Shown: positions 14,107 through 14,711 of the stretch, piece by piece
Layout: every line of letters starts with the position of its first letter
Numbering within the stretch: position 1 is the first letter of the stretch
Source: Candidatus Bathyarchaeota archaeon
GTDB taxonomy: Archaea; Thermoproteota; Bathyarchaeia; RBG-16-48-13; GCA-020355125
Reading direction: 5' to 3'
NCBI GenBank assembly: GCA_030671165.1
Contig: DAOVAG010000006.1
Span: forward strand, 1-14,711
Length of the DNA: 14,711 nucleotides
The notes under the pieces: model-generated
What the model saw: only the letters and a program-made list of their open reading frames with translations
What the model was told of the DNA's origin: nothing
The model's database searches: none
Position numbers and translations under genes: made by a program

Positions 14107-14711
14107 ATGGAGAGAAGAGATCCGAGAAGTGGGATTATATCAATCATTTTTTTCCTCATCTTTTTGATAAGTTCACTCAGTATGTTTGATTTACCCCCCA
14201 TCTTTTTAGTTGCCATTTTAATAATCGTTATTATTGCTTTCTTATATTACACGAATTCTAAAAAAAAGCGAACCAAAACTCCCACAGAGCCACAAGAATT
14301 CCCACCAGTGTTCCAAAGGTCTCCATTTCAACCAAAAATTGATTTTAAAATTAATTTTAAGATAGGAAAATGGATTCTCCTTATCATAGTTCCAATAGTA
14401 ATCTTAGGATTAGTTCTCTTCGAAAATTGGTGGATCAACGTTAATATTCTCGAATCTTTATACCTCAACAAGGCCAATGGCGTGGATTGGTGGAACCTAA
14501 CATTCCTTGATAATTATTACTTTTATGCGTGTATCGTCATCGGCCTTCTAATCGCCCTTAGTGACCCTCGAATAATAATTGAAAAGAACGCTTCTGGAAA
14601 AAGAACCTTCTTTATTCATAGTAAGATTTGGGGAGGCCTCTACAACCTCAGAGACCAGATATATAACATGATGGGACAATTCCCAACCTCTAGAGGGATG
14701 GGTGAATCAAC
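14107..14711 (+). CDS. Unrecognised multi-helix membrane protein (N-terminal part, runs off window)
   Basis: 201 codons are open from ATG 14107 to the right edge. Two closely spaced membrane helices occupy about 9-25 and 29-46 (a hairpin), then a basic and proline-rich segment (about 48-80), a third helix near 87-104 (WILLIIVPIVILGLVLF), a tryptophan-rich loop (ENWWINVN, VDWWNLT) and a fourth helix near 130-146. A soluble, mostly charged region follows to the edge (SKIWGGLYNLRDQ). No family is recognised. Hydropathy suggests a membrane protein whose tryptophan-rich loop lies at the membrane surface. It stands alone after the pheST terminator. I am confident that it is a gene but not of any function. 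Confidence 0.8.
   Translation, partial: MERRDPRSGIISIIFFLIFLISSLSMFDLPPIFLVAILIIVIIAFLYYTNSKKKRTKTPTEPQEFPPVFQRSPFQPKIDFKINFKIGKWILLIIVPIVILGLVLFENWWINVNILESLYLNKANGVDWWNLTFLDNYYFYACIVIGLLIALSDPRIIIEKNASGKRTFFIHSKIWGGLYNLRDQIYNMMGQFPTSRGMGES

Overview
AT-rich archaeal chromosome segment. The archaeal assignment rests on an archaeal-type ATP-dependent DNA ligase, a type II methionine aminopeptidase, the archaeal CoaD form, a 504-residue archaeal/eukaryotic-type PheS beside a 561-residue PheT, a class II HMG-CoA reductase N-terminus, DUF1512, and a lone 5S rRNA gene with a BRE/TATA promoter. Many genes start with TTG behind an AGGTG or similar ribosome site, and others look leaderless behind a TATA box. 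DUF1512 and the unlinked 5S point to the Thermoproteota/TACK side (for example Bathyarchaeia), but this is an inference and no lineage is proven.

Layout. 1-155 (-): N-terminus of HMG-CoA reductase, running off the left edge. 356-2116 (+): DNA ligase. 2309-3981 (-): a probable operon of metallophosphoesterase, SWIM zinc-finger protein of Shu2/SWS1 type, and a 36-residue one-helix membrane protein, convergent with the ligase. This gives a small DNA-processing neighbourhood. 3982-4921 is a gene desert with overlapping decayed reading frames, one possible 44-residue ORF and a hairpin that looks like a single CRISPR repeat. 4922-6332 (-): HAD phosphatase and nitroreductase. 6333-7109 holds no intact gene, only two short C-terminal-like reading-frame remnants. 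7110-7234: 5S rRNA. 7545-9051 (+): DUF1512 membrane protein overlapping a two-helix zinc-ribbon membrane protein. 9046-9963 (-): methionine aminopeptidase, divergent from coaD (10025-10531, +). 10802-14003 (+): pheS-pheT, one base apart. 14107-end (+): an unrecognised membrane protein cut by the right edge.

Most genes are housekeeping: translation (PheST, MetAP, 5S), CoA and possibly mevalonate metabolism (CoaD, HMG-CoA reductase), and DNA joining or repair (ligase, SWIM protein, phosphoesterase). I see no convincing complete mobile element, CRISPR array or defence system. The least understood parts are the DUF1512/zinc-ribbon pair, the SWIM operon with its tiny membrane protein, and the two gene deserts.
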